A stretch of 64,000 nt of DNA from Elephas maximus indicus (lineage: Eukaryota; Chordata; Mammalia; Proboscidea; Elephantidae). The stretch spans positions 110,838,293-110,902,292 of the forward strand of contig NC_064819.1 of NCBI RefSeq assembly GCF_024166365.1. Reading direction: 5' to 3'. Both the position numbers and the translations under genes were made by a program. Numbering within the stretch: the stretch's first letter is position 1; each line of letters opens with the position of its first letter. The notes under the pieces were generated by a model. That model was given only the letters and a program-made list of their open reading frames with translations, was not told the DNA's origin and ran no database searches. Below, one piece after another: positions 23,482-34,900 of the stretch.

Positions 23482-23645
23482 CCAAAAACCAAACCCAGTG
23501 CCATCGAGTCGATTCCAACTCACAGCAACCCTATAGGACAGAGTAGAACTGCCCCGTAGAGTTTCCAAGGAGCGCCTGGTGGATTTGAACTGCTGACCCT
23601 TGGGCTAGCAGCTATACCACTTAACCACTATGCCACCAGAATTTC
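23482..23645 (-). repeat. AfroSINE, short form
   Basis: Antisense copy starting 'accaaaaaccaaacccag', with an imperfect duplication catagatctaaaa / catagaagtaaaa at its ends. An A17 run follows. Confidence 0.85.
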
Positions 23646-23752
23646 CATAGAAGTAAAAAAAAAAAAAAAAAGTAGGTACTGCTAATTTATGATGTTCTGG
23701 CAGAATAAGCTCTGCTAATAGTTTGGAAATTAATAACAACTAGCAGAGCTTA

Positions 23753-23909
23753 GGAGCTCTGGTGACGCAGTGGTTAAGAGCTATGGCTGCTAACCAAAAG
23801 GTCAGCAGTTTGAATCCACCAGCTGCTCCTTGGAAACCCTACAGGACAGTTCTGCTCTGTCCTGTAGGGTTGTTATGAGCCAGAGTCGACTCGGACGGGC
23901 AGTAGGCTT
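23753..23909 (+). repeat. AfroSINE, short form, with clean duplication
   Basis: Sense copy. Duplication AGAGCTTA at 23745-23752 and 23910-23917. The A box 'gtgacgcagtggttaag' and B box 'ggtcagcagtttgaatcc' are both clear. Confidence 0.9.
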
Positions 23910-24144
23910 AGAGCTTAACCACATCTAGGCTTACAAACTTATTGAGTTGAGGGCATGAAATTAATAAAGCTACAATTGCTTTCTAAGCTTGGCCAATCAC
24001 TGGACTTGGCTTCATCATATAAAAGAGAGGATTCTCCTAAATTATTTCTAATATATTTTATAGTTTCACAATGATATCCTAGCACAGATACTTTTTTCTA
24101 ACATAACACCTTTGTTACTATAATAGGTAAAAGAAAACTAATTT

Positions 24145-24255
24145 TGACAGTCTGTCCTGTAACACTTTATGTATCCCCATTTTATGCACGAGGAAACTAA
24201 AGTTAGAAGGTTACATCTGCCCAAGATCCTCCATCTACTAAGTACATGCCTAGGT
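24145..24255 (+). repeat. MIR fragment
   Basis: 'ccccattttatgcacgagg' and 'aaactaaagttagaagg' fit the MIR central region. Confidence 0.55.
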
Positions 24256-24294
24256 TCTTGGATCCTTGAAGTGTGCTAAGAGGTTACTGGCCAT

Positions 24295-24447
24295 ACTTGC
24301 TGCCGTAGAGTAGATTCCGACTCAGACTCATAGTGACCCAATAGGGCAAAGGAGAACTGCCTTGCAGGGTTTCCAAGGAGCAACTGGTGGATTCGAACTG
24401 CTGACCTTTTGGGTAGCAGCTGAGCTCTTAACCAGGGCTCCAGGGCT
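24295..24447 (-). repeat. AfroSINE, short form
   Basis: Antisense copy, head truncated by a small internal deletion ('cttaaccagggctcc'). Confidence 0.8.
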
Positions 24448-25453
24448 TACTGAATCCCTGGATAAATAGCATATGTTCCCTGAGCACCCTTCTCACTTGA
24501 GGATTTGAGGAAGAAAGATTTTTATTTGTGACAGAGGTGTGGACACAGGTTTTTGTTGTGTTATTTTGAATATGAAAGGTGGTATAAAACATTTGCACAT
24601 AGAAACACACAAGTCTGTTTTATGAAGTAGAGTACAAAGTTCACACAATTTTTTTAGATAAAATGAAATCTCAAAGATGTTTCCTGTTTTGTGGCAGAGC
24701 ATTTCCAATGCATTTAACATCATTTCCTTTTTTTTTAAAATAAATATAACAGTTTTATTGAGATATGATTCACATGCCATACAGTTCATTTATTCAAAGA
24801 GTACAGTTTCACAGAGTTGTACATTCACCATAATCAATTTTAGAACATTTTCATCACCCCAAAATGAAACCTCATATCCATGGGCAATTACTGTCCGTTC
24901 CTTCCCTACCTCAACCCCCTCAGCCCCAGACAACCACTAATCTATTTTCTGTCTCTATAGATTTGCCTCTTCTAGATATTTCATATAAAGGGAATCATAT
25001 AATAGGTGATCTTTTGTGACTGCCTTCTGTTACTTAGCCCAGTGTTCTCAAGGTTTATCTGTGTTGTAGCATGTGTCATTACTGCATTCCTTTTTATTGC
25101 CGCATCGTATTCCATTGTCTGAATATACCACATTTTATTTATCTAGTCCCCAGTTGGTGGACACTTGAGTTGTTCCCATTTACTGGCTAGTTTTTTATTA
25201 ACAATGTTGCTGTGAATGTTCGTGTACAAGTTTTTGTGTGGACATGTTTTCATTTCTCTTGAGTATATAAAAAATTGCTGGGTTATATGATGATTCTACG
25301 TTTAACTTTTTGAAGAACTGCCAGACTCTTTTCCAGAGTGGCTGCACCATTTTACACTCCCACCAGCAATGTATGAAAGTTGCAATCTCTCCACATTCTC
25401 ACCAACACTTGTTATTGTCTTTTTTATTATTTCCATCTTAGTGGGTGTGAAGG

Positions 25454-25816
25454 TGTTGGTGACTCAGTGGTAGAATCCTGGTTCAGTGGTAGAATTCTCA
25501 CCTTCCATTTGAGAGACTGGGGTTTGATTCCCGGCCAGTGCACCTCATGCGCAGCCATCCCCTGTCCGTCAGTGGAGGCTTATGTGTTGCTATCATGCTG
25601 AACAGGTTTCATCGGAGCTTCCAGAATAAGACAGACTAGGAAGACAGGCCTGGCAATCTGCTTCCAATAAAAATCAGGCAGTGAAACCCTATGGATCACA
25701 ACTGTCCAATCTGCAGTCAGTCATGAGGATGGTACAGGACCTGGCATCAATTCATTCCACTGTACATGGGGTCACTGTGAGCCAGAGCCAACTGAAGGGC
25801 AGCTAACAACAACAAC
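25454..25816 (+). repeat. tRNA-Gly-derived SINE with RTE-like body and tail
   Basis: About 363 bp flanked by agtgRgtgtgaagg at 25440-25453 and 25817-25830. The head matches tRNA-Gly ('cagtggtagaattctcacc', 'ggggtttgattcccggcc'), with the A-box part partly repeated. The body 'acaggtttcatcggagcttc' and 'aggcctggcaatctgcttcc' matches the 5' part of the RTE copies, and the tail 'gaggatggtacaggacctgg' onward matches the RTE 3' end. Confidence 0.85.
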
Positions 25817-25874
25817 AGTGAGTGTGAAGGGTATCTCATTGTAGTTTTGATTTGCATTTCCCTAATGGCTAATG

Positions 25875-26030
25875 GGAAACCCTGGTGGCATAGTGGTTAA
25901 GTGCTACGGCTGCTAACCAAAGGGCCGGCAGTTCGAAACCACCAGGCGCTCCTTGAAAACTCTATGGGGCAGTTCTCCTCTGTCCTATAGGGTCACTATG
26001 AGTTGGAATCGACTCGACAGCAGTGGGTTT
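25875..26030 (+). repeat. AfroSINE, short form, with clean duplication
   Basis: Sense copy bounded by AATGGCTAATG at 25864-25874 and 26031-26041. Among the best preserved copies in the window. Confidence 0.92.
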
Positions 26031-26090
26031 AATGGCTAATGAAGTTGAGCGTATTTTCATGTGCTTATTTTTATTTACTGGGCAAGACTT

Positions 26091-26947
26091 CCTGTGTAGG
26101 AAGTAACTTTAGGATGTTCTGGAAGCAGTATTACTGAAGACCCTTTATAGGTCACTTAGATAATTGATGATTTTCTTTTGTATACCTTTCTAATACATTT
26201 CAGGCAGATTGTGACAGTGAAATACAGTAACTGAAAATTAAGGCTGGTAATTGATTCTGTAGCTATTTCACAGCAATTTGTGTGCATGTAGAGCCTAGAT
26301 AATGGGGGTGCTTGAATGCCAGGCTAAGGTGTTTGGACTTTATGTGTAGGCAGGAGACCCTTTATTTTTGATTACAGAAGCGTCATGAACAGGGCTATGC
26401 CCAGAAAGATTAAGCTGGCACCAGACTTTGGATGAGAAAGGTGAAAGAGATAGAGATAGGAAGCTCAGTTTAAAAATTGTAGTGTTCTGGGCAGGATGTA
26501 TTGAGGGCTTTAAGAAGTATGCCAACGTGAAGATAGAAAAGAGTGGGCATCTGTTAAAAATGCTTATAAAAAATGCAGGTTCCTGACCTGTACCCTATAC
26601 CTATGTCCTAAATCAGGATATTCTAGGTGTAGAGGCTAGAAGTTGTACTTTTAACAATGATTAATAAGTCTTCTGTCTGCCCTGCTGTATTAGATGATGT
26701 AAAGGTAGAATCAGTGGTGTGCTCAGGACAACTCAATGTGACTGAGAGGTTGTTTAAGCTGTTTGAAAGGACTAGGGAACCAAGGAAATAGGGCAGATTT
26801 GGAAGTGTAAAGAATGCATTCAGTTGCCATATATCAGGTTTTATGTGCCAACACTTATGTGGCAATGGGATTGGTTCGGATTTTACAAGGGTTATTCAGT
26901 GAAAGAGCCAGGGCAGTAAATAATGTTTTTGTTTTTAATGGAGTATC
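26091..26947. other. Intron sequence, nothing recognised
   Basis: About 0.86 kb of ENPP4 intron 1 without a placed repeat. Confidence 0.35.
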
Positions 26948-27462
26948 TGTCTTAGTCGTCTTGTGCTGCTATCACGGGAATACCACAAGTGGATGGCTTT
27001 AACAAAGAGAAATTTATTCTCTCACGGTCTATTAGGCTACAGGTTCAAATTCAGGGCATCAGCTCCAGGGGAAGGCTTTCTCTCTCTGTTGGCTCTGGAG
27101 GAAGGTCCTTGTCATCAGTCTTCCTTGGCCTGGGAGCATCTCAGCACAGGAACCTCAGGTCCAAAGGATGAGCTCTGCTTCCAGCACTGCTTGCTTTCTT
27201 GGTGGTATCAGGTTCTCAGCTCTTTGCTCGCTTCCCTTTTATCTCTTGTAAGATAAAAGGTGGTGTAGGCCACGCCCCAGGGAAGCTCCCTTTACATTGG
27301 ATCAGGGATGTGACCCCTTACCAGGGTTTAACAATCCCACCCGAATCCTCTTTAACATAAAGCTACAATCACAAAATGGGGGACAACCACAGAATACTGG
27401 GAATCATGGCCTAACCAAGGTGATACACACATTTTGGGGGGAACATAATTCAATTCATAGCA
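26948..27462 (-). mobile_element. Solo MaLR-type LTR
   Basis: Antisense copy of the LTR family at 7345: starts TGTCTTAGTCGTC on the plus strand and ends near 'caattcatagca'. The flanks gtatc / gcatc may be a decayed 5 bp duplication. Confidence 0.8.
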
Positions 27463-27867
27463 GCATCATTTCCTCTTAAGAAAATACTTGCCATCTATTC
27501 GCTATTTTAAGTCTTCTGTGTTATTAGACAAAAGTATTTGAGTATGGAGAAATAGCTATACCCAGAGAGAAACCAGGGAATTTACTCATTCCAGGCTTTC
27601 ATGAAGACCTGTATGTTCTTTACATGAGTTCTAAGATTGCTGGAACCTAGGGCAGCTGTTTGCCCAGTTCTGACTGCCTGAGGGAAGAGATGAGTTGTAC
27701 ATAAACATTGTGTCAGAGGGCATAAAATACTGAATGAAAAGGGACGCACCACTGTCTAGATTCTTGCTAGCTTAAATTGCTGAGGTATGATTGGGACCAT
27801 TTGTCTGTGGGGTATATATCTCTTTTTACCACTCATTAGTTATCAGGGGTTATTATTCTTTCCTTTG
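27463..27867. other. Intron sequence, nothing recognised
   Basis: About 0.4 kb with no gene or assignable repeat. Confidence 0.35.
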
Positions 27868-27872
27868 GAGAG

Positions 27873-28227
27873 TGTCATGGATTGAATTGTGTCCCCCCAA
27901 AATATCTGTCAGCTTGGGTAGGTCATGGTTTCCTTGTATGATTGTATGATTGTCTATCATTTTATCTTATGATGTGATTTCCCTATGTGTTGCTGGGAGC
28001 AGAGCTCATTCTTTGGACCTGAGGTTCCCGTGCTGAGAGCTCCTAGACCAAGGGAACACTGATAACAAGGACCTTCCTCCAGAGCCGACAGAGAGAAAGC
28101 CTTCCTCTGGAGCCAATACCCTGAATTTGGACTTCTAGCCTACTGGACTGTGAGAGAATAAACTTGTGTTTGTTAAAGCCATCCACTTGTGGAATTTCTG
28201 TTACAGCAACACTAGATGACTAAGACA
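27873..28227 (+). repeat. 5' LTR of the MaLR-like provirus
   Basis: TGTCATGGATTG...ACTAAGACA, 355 bp, with an AATAAA word in 'gagagaataaacttg' near its 3' part. Confidence 0.85.
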
Positions 28228-29223
28228 GAATTTGATACCAAGAGTGGGGTGCTGCTCTAACAGATACCTAAAATGTGGAAGCAGTTTTGAAACTGTGAAG
28301 GGATAGAGGACTGGCAGTAGCAGAGAAGCGGCAGCAGCAGAGGATCGGAAGCAGCAGGGAAGTGGCAGCAGCAAAGGACTGGAAGCAGCAGAGAAGTGGC
28401 AGCGGCAGAGAACTGGTAGCAGCAGAACCAGATGACCAGCGCCTGACAGTACTGGAGCTGACCCATGGAGCGAGAGAGCTGAGTGCCTGTGAGCAGGAGG
28501 CATCCTGGTGGAGTGGGGTGCCTCCGGGCACTTATTGGCGGAGCTATAGAGTTTTGGAACACTTGCTCCAGCAGGGCAGATGCAGGTGTGAGGCCCGAGG
28601 GCCAAAAGGCCAAGAGACCAGGAAGCAGAGGCTAAAGAGACAAGGAACACAGGAAGCCGAGCTGCCTCAGTCTCAAAATGTATGGCCAGGACCTCTGGAG
28701 TTTCAAAGGGTAGAGCCATAGCCTCTGGTGTTTCTAAGGGTGGAGTTGCCACTCACTTGGATAAGGAGAATAGTGTGCCTAAAGTCAAGGGAGCACAGTT
28801 GCTATCCCAGTGGCCCTGGAAGGCAGAGCTGAAGCCCGGGGCCAAGGGGCTTCCACTCAGAATCGGGAGAATGTGGCCAGTATCTCCAGTCTGGAGGGCA
28901 GGGTGATTGTGTAAATTGTCTCAGAGAACAGAGGATTATTTTAAAGCCCTGAGGGCTAATATAATGAGTTCTGCTAACTTGCTTGGTGCCTTTTATGCCA
29001 TCTTTCTCTCCAGTTTCTCCTATTTGTAATGGGAATGTCTAGCTTGTGCTTATTCTGCCATTGTACTTTGGAAGCAGAAAACTTGTATTCTGCATTTCAC
29101 AGATGAAGAGGAATTTTTGGATTTTGGACTCGGAGTTGATTTAAGACTTTTGCTATGATATGATGGGTTGAATATGTGTTACATGTGGCTAGGACATGAA
29201 TTTTGGGAGGCCAAAGGGTAGAG
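28228..29223 (+). other. MaLR internal region
   Basis: About 996 bp between the LTRs. The open frames of up to 183 codons here are low-complexity, and none resembles gag or pol. Confidence 0.65.
28307..28430. repeat. 34 bp tandem repeat, ~3.6 units
   Basis: Imperfect units with the core 'gcagcagagaagtggcagc' inside the MaLR internal region. They create long CAG/GCA-rich open frames on both strands that are not genes. Confidence 0.75.
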
Positions 29224-29300
29224 TGTCATGGATTGAATTGTATCCCCCCAAAATATCTGTCAGCTTGGCTAGGTCATGATTCTCTTGTATGATTGTCTGC

Positions 29301-29796
29301 TGTCTTAGTCATCTAGTGCTGCTGTAACAGAAATACCACAAGTGGATGACTTTAACAAAGAGAAGTTTATTTTCTCACAGTAAAGTAGGCTAAAAGTCCA
29401 AATCCAGGGTATAAGTTCCAGAGGAAGGCTTTCTGTCTCTGTCAGCTCTGGAGGAAGGTCTTTCTTGTCAGTCTTCCCCTGGACCAGGAGCTTCTCTGCA
29501 CAGGAACCCCGGGTCTAAAGAACACGCTCTGCTCCCAGTGCTTCTTCCTTGGTGGTATGAGGTCTCCCTGTCTCTCTGCTTGCTTCTTTCTTTTATATCT
29601 CAAGAGACTGCTTCAAGACACAATCCAGTCTTGTAGATGGAGTCCTGCCTCCCCAACCCAACTGCTGCCCATCCTCCCTCATTAACATCATAGAGGCAGG
29701 ATTTACAACATACAGGAAAATCACACAATACCAGGAATCATGGCCCAGCCAAACTGATACACACATTTTTGGGGTGACATAATTCAACACATGACA
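29301..29796 (-). mobile_element. Antisense solo MaLR LTR nested in an LTR
   Basis: Starts TGTCTTAGTCATC and ends CATGACA. The flanks tctgc / tctac are a near-perfect 5 bp duplication. Removing it restores 'gattgtct...ccattttattttctgatg', matching the 5' LTR. Confidence 0.85.
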
Positions 29797-29870
29797 TCTA
29801 CCATTTTATTTTCTGATGTGATTTCTCTGTGTGTTATAAATCCTATCACTGTGATATAATAAGATGGATT

Positions 29871-30043
29871 AAAAAAAAAAAACAAAAACCTATTGCCGTC
29901 AAGTCGATTCTGACTCATAGTGACCCTATAGGACAGAGTAGAACTGCCCCATAGAGTTTCCAAGGAAAGCCTGGTGGATTCAAACTGCCGACCTTTTGGT
30001 TAGCAGCCATAGCGCTTAACCACTATGCCACAAGGGTTTCCAG
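29871..30043 (-). repeat. AfroSINE, short form
   Basis: Antisense copy in the 3' LTR with an A-rich start. Flanks gatggatt / gatgggtt. Confidence 0.88.
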
Positions 30044-30419
30044 GATGGGTTAGTGGCAGTTATATTGATGAGGTCTACAAGATTAGGTAGGGTCTTAAGC
30101 CAATCTCTTTGAGATATGAAAGAGAGAAGCAAGCAGAGAGATAGGGGGACCTCCTACCACCAAGAAGGAGCAGCACTGGGAGCGGAGTGTGTCATTTAGA
30201 CCTGAGGTTCCTGTGCTGAGATGCTCCCCGACCAAGGGAAGACTGATGACAAGGACCTTCCTCCAGAGCCGACAGAGAGAGAAAGACTTCCTCTGAAGCC
30301 AATGCCCTGAATTCGGACTTCTAGCCTACTGGACTGTGAGAGAATAAACTTCTCTTTGTTAAAGCCATCCACTTGGTGGTATTTCTGTTATAGCAGCACT
30401 AGATGACTAAGACAGAGAA

Positions 30420-31930
30420 GTAGTTTGATTTGTTACTCTGTACTGCTCTTAGTTTCTTAGAAAGGCACTGGCAATGCCAGTCATGCTTCACAGTCAGAAG
30501 ACAGCCCATCTCAGGAGAAAATGATAGAAAATAAGATCTTGTGCCTTTGATCTTCAGAAATTTAAGTCAGTGATTCTGGGAGGAAGGCAAGGGGAGATGA
30601 CAGCTTCAATCAGTATTTGAATGACTGTAAGTACACAGATCATCTAGCTGGTATGTTTGAAAGAAAGAAAGTCTAGTTGGGAGAAAGATGAATACACAAG
30701 AAATGGCTCATAAACTTAATACTCATTCTTACTAGTTAGCACATAGTGAGTCTGACTGGGTTCCAGACCCCCTGTGCTGACTTCACATTTCTTCTTTTAA
30801 TCCTCATCCCCACCAATACACTTGCCTTACTGCTGGTCGTGTTTGGGACCTCAAAGTGCATATCCTGTGGCTGTACCTGGGATCTTACTAATCTGAAATA
30901 ATGAATTCACTCTCCTAACTCTGACCACAACCCTACATCCGTATAATTTCTACAGAATGCTCTTAAAACATCAGTTCTTTGACTTCATCACAACCTTTAG
31001 ACCAAAACCTTTACTTCTCAAATCTCTGTCAGCTTCAGTTTAGTTGTTGCAGCTCAGATTTCAGCCACATTTTTGTCAATATCTTCAACTTCATTATCCT
31101 TCATTATCTGGGAGAATCTCAGGTCTGGGTAGGATTAGCTGCCTGTTTTGTTCATGTCTATGCCAGGGCCAATGAATTGCTAGAAAAAATCAAGCAACAG
31201 AGTCACTATAAAAATTCATGTTGCCCACCAATCCTAAAGTTTCCTGGTACTCTCTGTCATTCTCCAAACTGGCTATTTCATTTTCCATGTTTCTAAACTG
31301 GAACCTTTCGTAACCCTGTTCCCTCTCAATAATTAATCCTACATCTGCAACACAGAGAAAGCAGCTCCCTTCACCTCAAACCTGTTAGCGTACCTATCCT
31401 CTGCTCCTTATTTCCTGTTAAAATGAGAAGGGTATCCTGTCAAACTAGAGAAATTCATTCCACCTAAGTCAAATATCCCTTTTTCTCGGGGATCGAAAAA
31501 GATAGAGCCTGAAGGCAGGGGGATTAGTTAGAGGAGAGTTGTTTTTGTAATCAGTGGATAATAAAAAAGAAGGAAAAATCAGGTATAACTCTGAGCTTGG
31601 GATATTAGGAAGAATAGTTATATCTTTAGCTGTAAAAGAAAGTTTAAGTGGGATGTGGTGATAAAATTCATTTCAACAGCCGTTGGATTTCTTCAGAAGA
31701 TACTGGCATCCAATTCCCTGCAAGGCCATGTCAATTTGTTAGTCAGCCTTCTGTGAATACTGAGGCAGGTACAGACTGAGGCGGGCCTTTTCCTAAAATA
31801 GCATTTATTTCTTATTCTCTTTTTGTATGTCAGTGTTTTTCAAAAAGAACTGATGATGAGAAAATATGGTAGAATCTCCATCTCCTATTTCTGTGGATTA
31901 AAGGGAAGTCTGGGGTACCCTAGACAGGCA
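30420..31930. other. Intron sequence, nothing recognised
   Basis: About 1.5 kb of intron 1 with no placed repeat and no exon with family resemblance. Confidence 0.4.
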
Positions 31931-34900
31931 CGTGGACCTTGCCAGATGGAATATACAGGAATCAAATATACTACATTTGTGGAAAGAAATGATGGAACAG
32001 CTCAATATCATCAGTCAGACAAGGCCAGCGGCCAACCGTGAAACAGATCATCACTTGCTCATATGCAAGTTCAAGTTGAAGCTGAAGAAAATTAGAACAA
32101 GTACATGACAGCCAAAGAATGACCCTGAGTGTATCCCACCTGAATTTAGAGACCATGTCAAGAACACAATTGACGCATTGAACGCTAATGACCAAAGACC
32201 AGATGAGTTGCGGAATGACATCATACATGAGGAAAGCAAGAGGCTATTAAAAAGACAGGAAAGAAAGAAAAGACCAAAATGGGTATCAGAAGAGACTCTG
32301 AAACTTGCCCTGAAATGTAGAGCAGCTAAAAAGATTGGAAGAAATGATGACGTGAAAGAGCTGAACAGAAGATTTCAAAGGGCAGCAAGAGAAGACAAAG
32401 TAAAGTATTATAATGAAGTGTGCAAAGACCTGGAGTTAGAAAACCAAAAGGGGAGTACGTGCTTGGCATTTCTCAAACTGAAAGAACTGAAGAGAAAATT
32501 GCAATATTGAAGGATTCTACAGGGAAAATATTGAACGAAGCAGGAGCATCAAAAGAAGATGGAAGGAATACACAGAGTCACTGTACCAAAAAGAATTGGT
32601 TGACGTTCAGCCATTTCAGGAGGTAGCATATGATCAAGAACCGATGATACTGAAGGAAGAAGTCCAAGCTGCATGAAGGCATTGATGGAGAGCAAGCCTT
32701 CAGGAATTGACAGAATACCAACTGAGATGTTGCAACAAGGGGTTGCAGTGCCAGAGGTATTCACTCGTCTATGTCAAGAAATTTGCAGGACAGCTGCCCA
32801 GCCGGCTGACTGGAAGAGATCCGTATTTGTGCCCATTCCAAAGAAAGGTGACCCAGAAGACTGTGGAAATTATCCAAAAGTAGGTCTTATCTACTATATA
32901 ATCAGTAAATAACATTCTCCCACCCTCCCTCCCTCCCCCTTCTCATAACCACAAAAGAATGTGTTCTCAGTTTAAACTATTTCTCAAGATCTTATAATAG
33001 TGGTCTTATACAATATTTGGCCTTTTGCAACTGACTAATTTTACTCAGCATAATGCCTTCCAGGTTCCTCCATGTTATGAAATGTTTCACAGATTCCTCA
33101 CTGTTCTTTATCGATGTGTAGTATTCCATTGTGTGAATATACCATAATTTATTTATCCATTCATCTGTTGATGGACACCTTGGTTGCTTCCATCTTCTTG
33201 CTATTGTATACAGTGCTGCAGTAAACGTGGGTGTGCATATATCTGTTCATGTAAAGGCTTTTATTTCTCTAGGATATATTCTGAGGAGTGGGATTGTTGA
33301 GTCGTATGGTAGTTCTATTTCTAGCTTTTTAAGGAAATGCCAAATCGATTTCCAAAGTAGTTGTACCATTTGACATTCCCACCAGCAGTGTATAAGTGTT
33401 CCAATCTCTCCGCATCCTCTGCAACATTTATTATTTTGTGTTTTTTGGATTAATGCCAGCCTTGTTGGAGTGAAATGGAATCTCATTGTAGTTTTAATTT
33501 ACATTTCTCTAATGGCTAATGATCGAGAACATTTCCTCATGTATCTGTTAGCCACCTGAATGTCTTCTTTAGTGAAGTGCCTGTTCATATCCTTTTCCCA
33601 ATTTTTAATATGGTTGTTTATCTTTTTGTGGGTTGAGTTTTAGCAGAATCATGTAGATTTTAGAGATTAGGCGCTGGTCAAAGATGTCCTAGCTGAAAAT
33701 TTTTTCCCAGTCTGTAGGTGGTCTTTTTACTCTTTTGGTGAAGTCTTTAGATGAGCATAGGTGTTTGATTTTTGGGAGCTCCCAGTTATCTGGTTTCTCT
33801 TCATCATTTTTAGTAATTTTTTTATTCCATTTATGGTTTGTATTAGCGCTGCTAATGTTGTCCCTATTTTTTCTTCCGTCATCTTTATCATTTTAGACTT
33901 TATGTTTAGGTCTTTGATCCATTTGGAGTGAGTTTTGGTGCATGGTGTGAGGTATGGGTCCTGTTTCATTTTTTTGCAAATGGATATCTAGTTATGCCAG
34001 CACCATTTGTTAAAAAGACTGTGTTTTCCCCAATTAACTGACACTGGGCCTTTGTCAAATACCAGCTGGTCATATGTGGATGGATTTATATATGCGTTCT
34101 CAATTCTGCTCCATTGGTCTATGTGTCTGTTGTTGTACCAGTACCAGGCAGTTTCGACTACTGTGGCTGTGTAATGTGTTCTAAAATCAGGTAGAGTTAG
34201 GCCTCCCCCTTTCTTCTTCTTTTTCAGTAGTGCTTTATTTATCTGGGGCCTCTTTTCCTTCCATATGAAGTTGGTGATTTGTTTCTCCATCACATTAAAA
34301 AATGTAGTTAGAATTTGGATCAGAAGTGCATTGTATATATATATGGCTTTTGGTAGAATAGACATTTTTATAATGTTAAGTCTTCCTATCCATGATCAAG
34401 GTATGTTTTTGTACTTACATAGGTCCCTTTTAGTTTCTTGCAGTAGTACCTTGTAGTTTTCTTTGTATAGGTCTTTACATCTTTAGTAAGATTTTTTCCT
34501 AAGTATTTTATCTCACTGGGGGCTACTGTGAATGGTATTGATCTGGTGATTTCCTCTTCAGTGTTCTTTTTGTTGATGTAGAGGAATCCAAGTGATTTTT
34601 GTATGTTTATCTTGTAACCTGACACTCTGCTGAACTCTTCTATTAGTTTCAGTAGTTTTCTGGAGGATTCCTTAGGGTTTTCTGTGTATAAGATCATGTC
34701 ATCTGCAAATAGAGATAATTTTACTTCTTCCTTGCCAATCTGGATGCCCTTTATTTCTTTGTCTAGCCTAATTGTTCTGGCTAGGACATCCAGTACAATG
34801 TTGAATAAGAGTGGTGATAAAGGGCATCCTTGTCTGGTTTCCATCCTCAAGGGAAATGCTTTCAGGCTCTCTCCATTTAGGATGATGTTGGCTGTTGGCT

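Larger units (their letters stand above)
24725..26090 (-). mobile_element. Old L1 3' end, split by two SINEs
   Basis: Antisense L1 3' UTR/ORF2 C-terminal region ('ttattgagatatgattcac', 'ccacattttatttatctag', 'actcccaccagcaatgtatg'). It differs from the younger L1s at 5.3 and 32.9 kb, so it is an older subfamily. It is interrupted at 25454-25816 and 25875-26030. Confidence 0.75.
27873..30414 (+). mobile_element. MaLR-like provirus with nested insertions
   Basis: Two same-oriented LTRs (27873-28227 and 29224-30414) surround a ~1 kb internal region. It is bounded by gagag / gagaa, a possible decayed 5 bp duplication. The internal region starts 'gaatttgataccaagagtgggg', the usual start of MaLR internal sequence, and ends in a purine-rich 'gggaggccaaagggtagag'. 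It has no recognisable retroviral gene, so it was non-autonomous. It lies in the transcribed orientation of ENPP4 within intron 1. The 3' LTR is interrupted by an antisense solo LTR and a SINE. Confidence 0.8.
29224..30414 (+). repeat. 3' LTR of the MaLR-like provirus, twice interrupted
   Basis: LTR pieces 29224-29300, 29797-29870 and 30044-30414 join in register with the 5' LTR. The last piece retains 'gagagaataaacttctc', with an AATAAA word. Confidence 0.8.

Noticed and set aside
25454-25530. Possible tRNA-Gly gene
   Set aside because: Clear A- and B-box similarity, but it has a partly repeated A box and continues into an RTE-like body with target-site duplications, so it is a SINE head.
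28201-28752. 183- and 118-codon minus-strand frames
   Set aside because: They arise from the 34 bp GCA-rich tandem repeat in the MaLR internal region. The amino-acid composition is low-complexity, with no retroviral motif.
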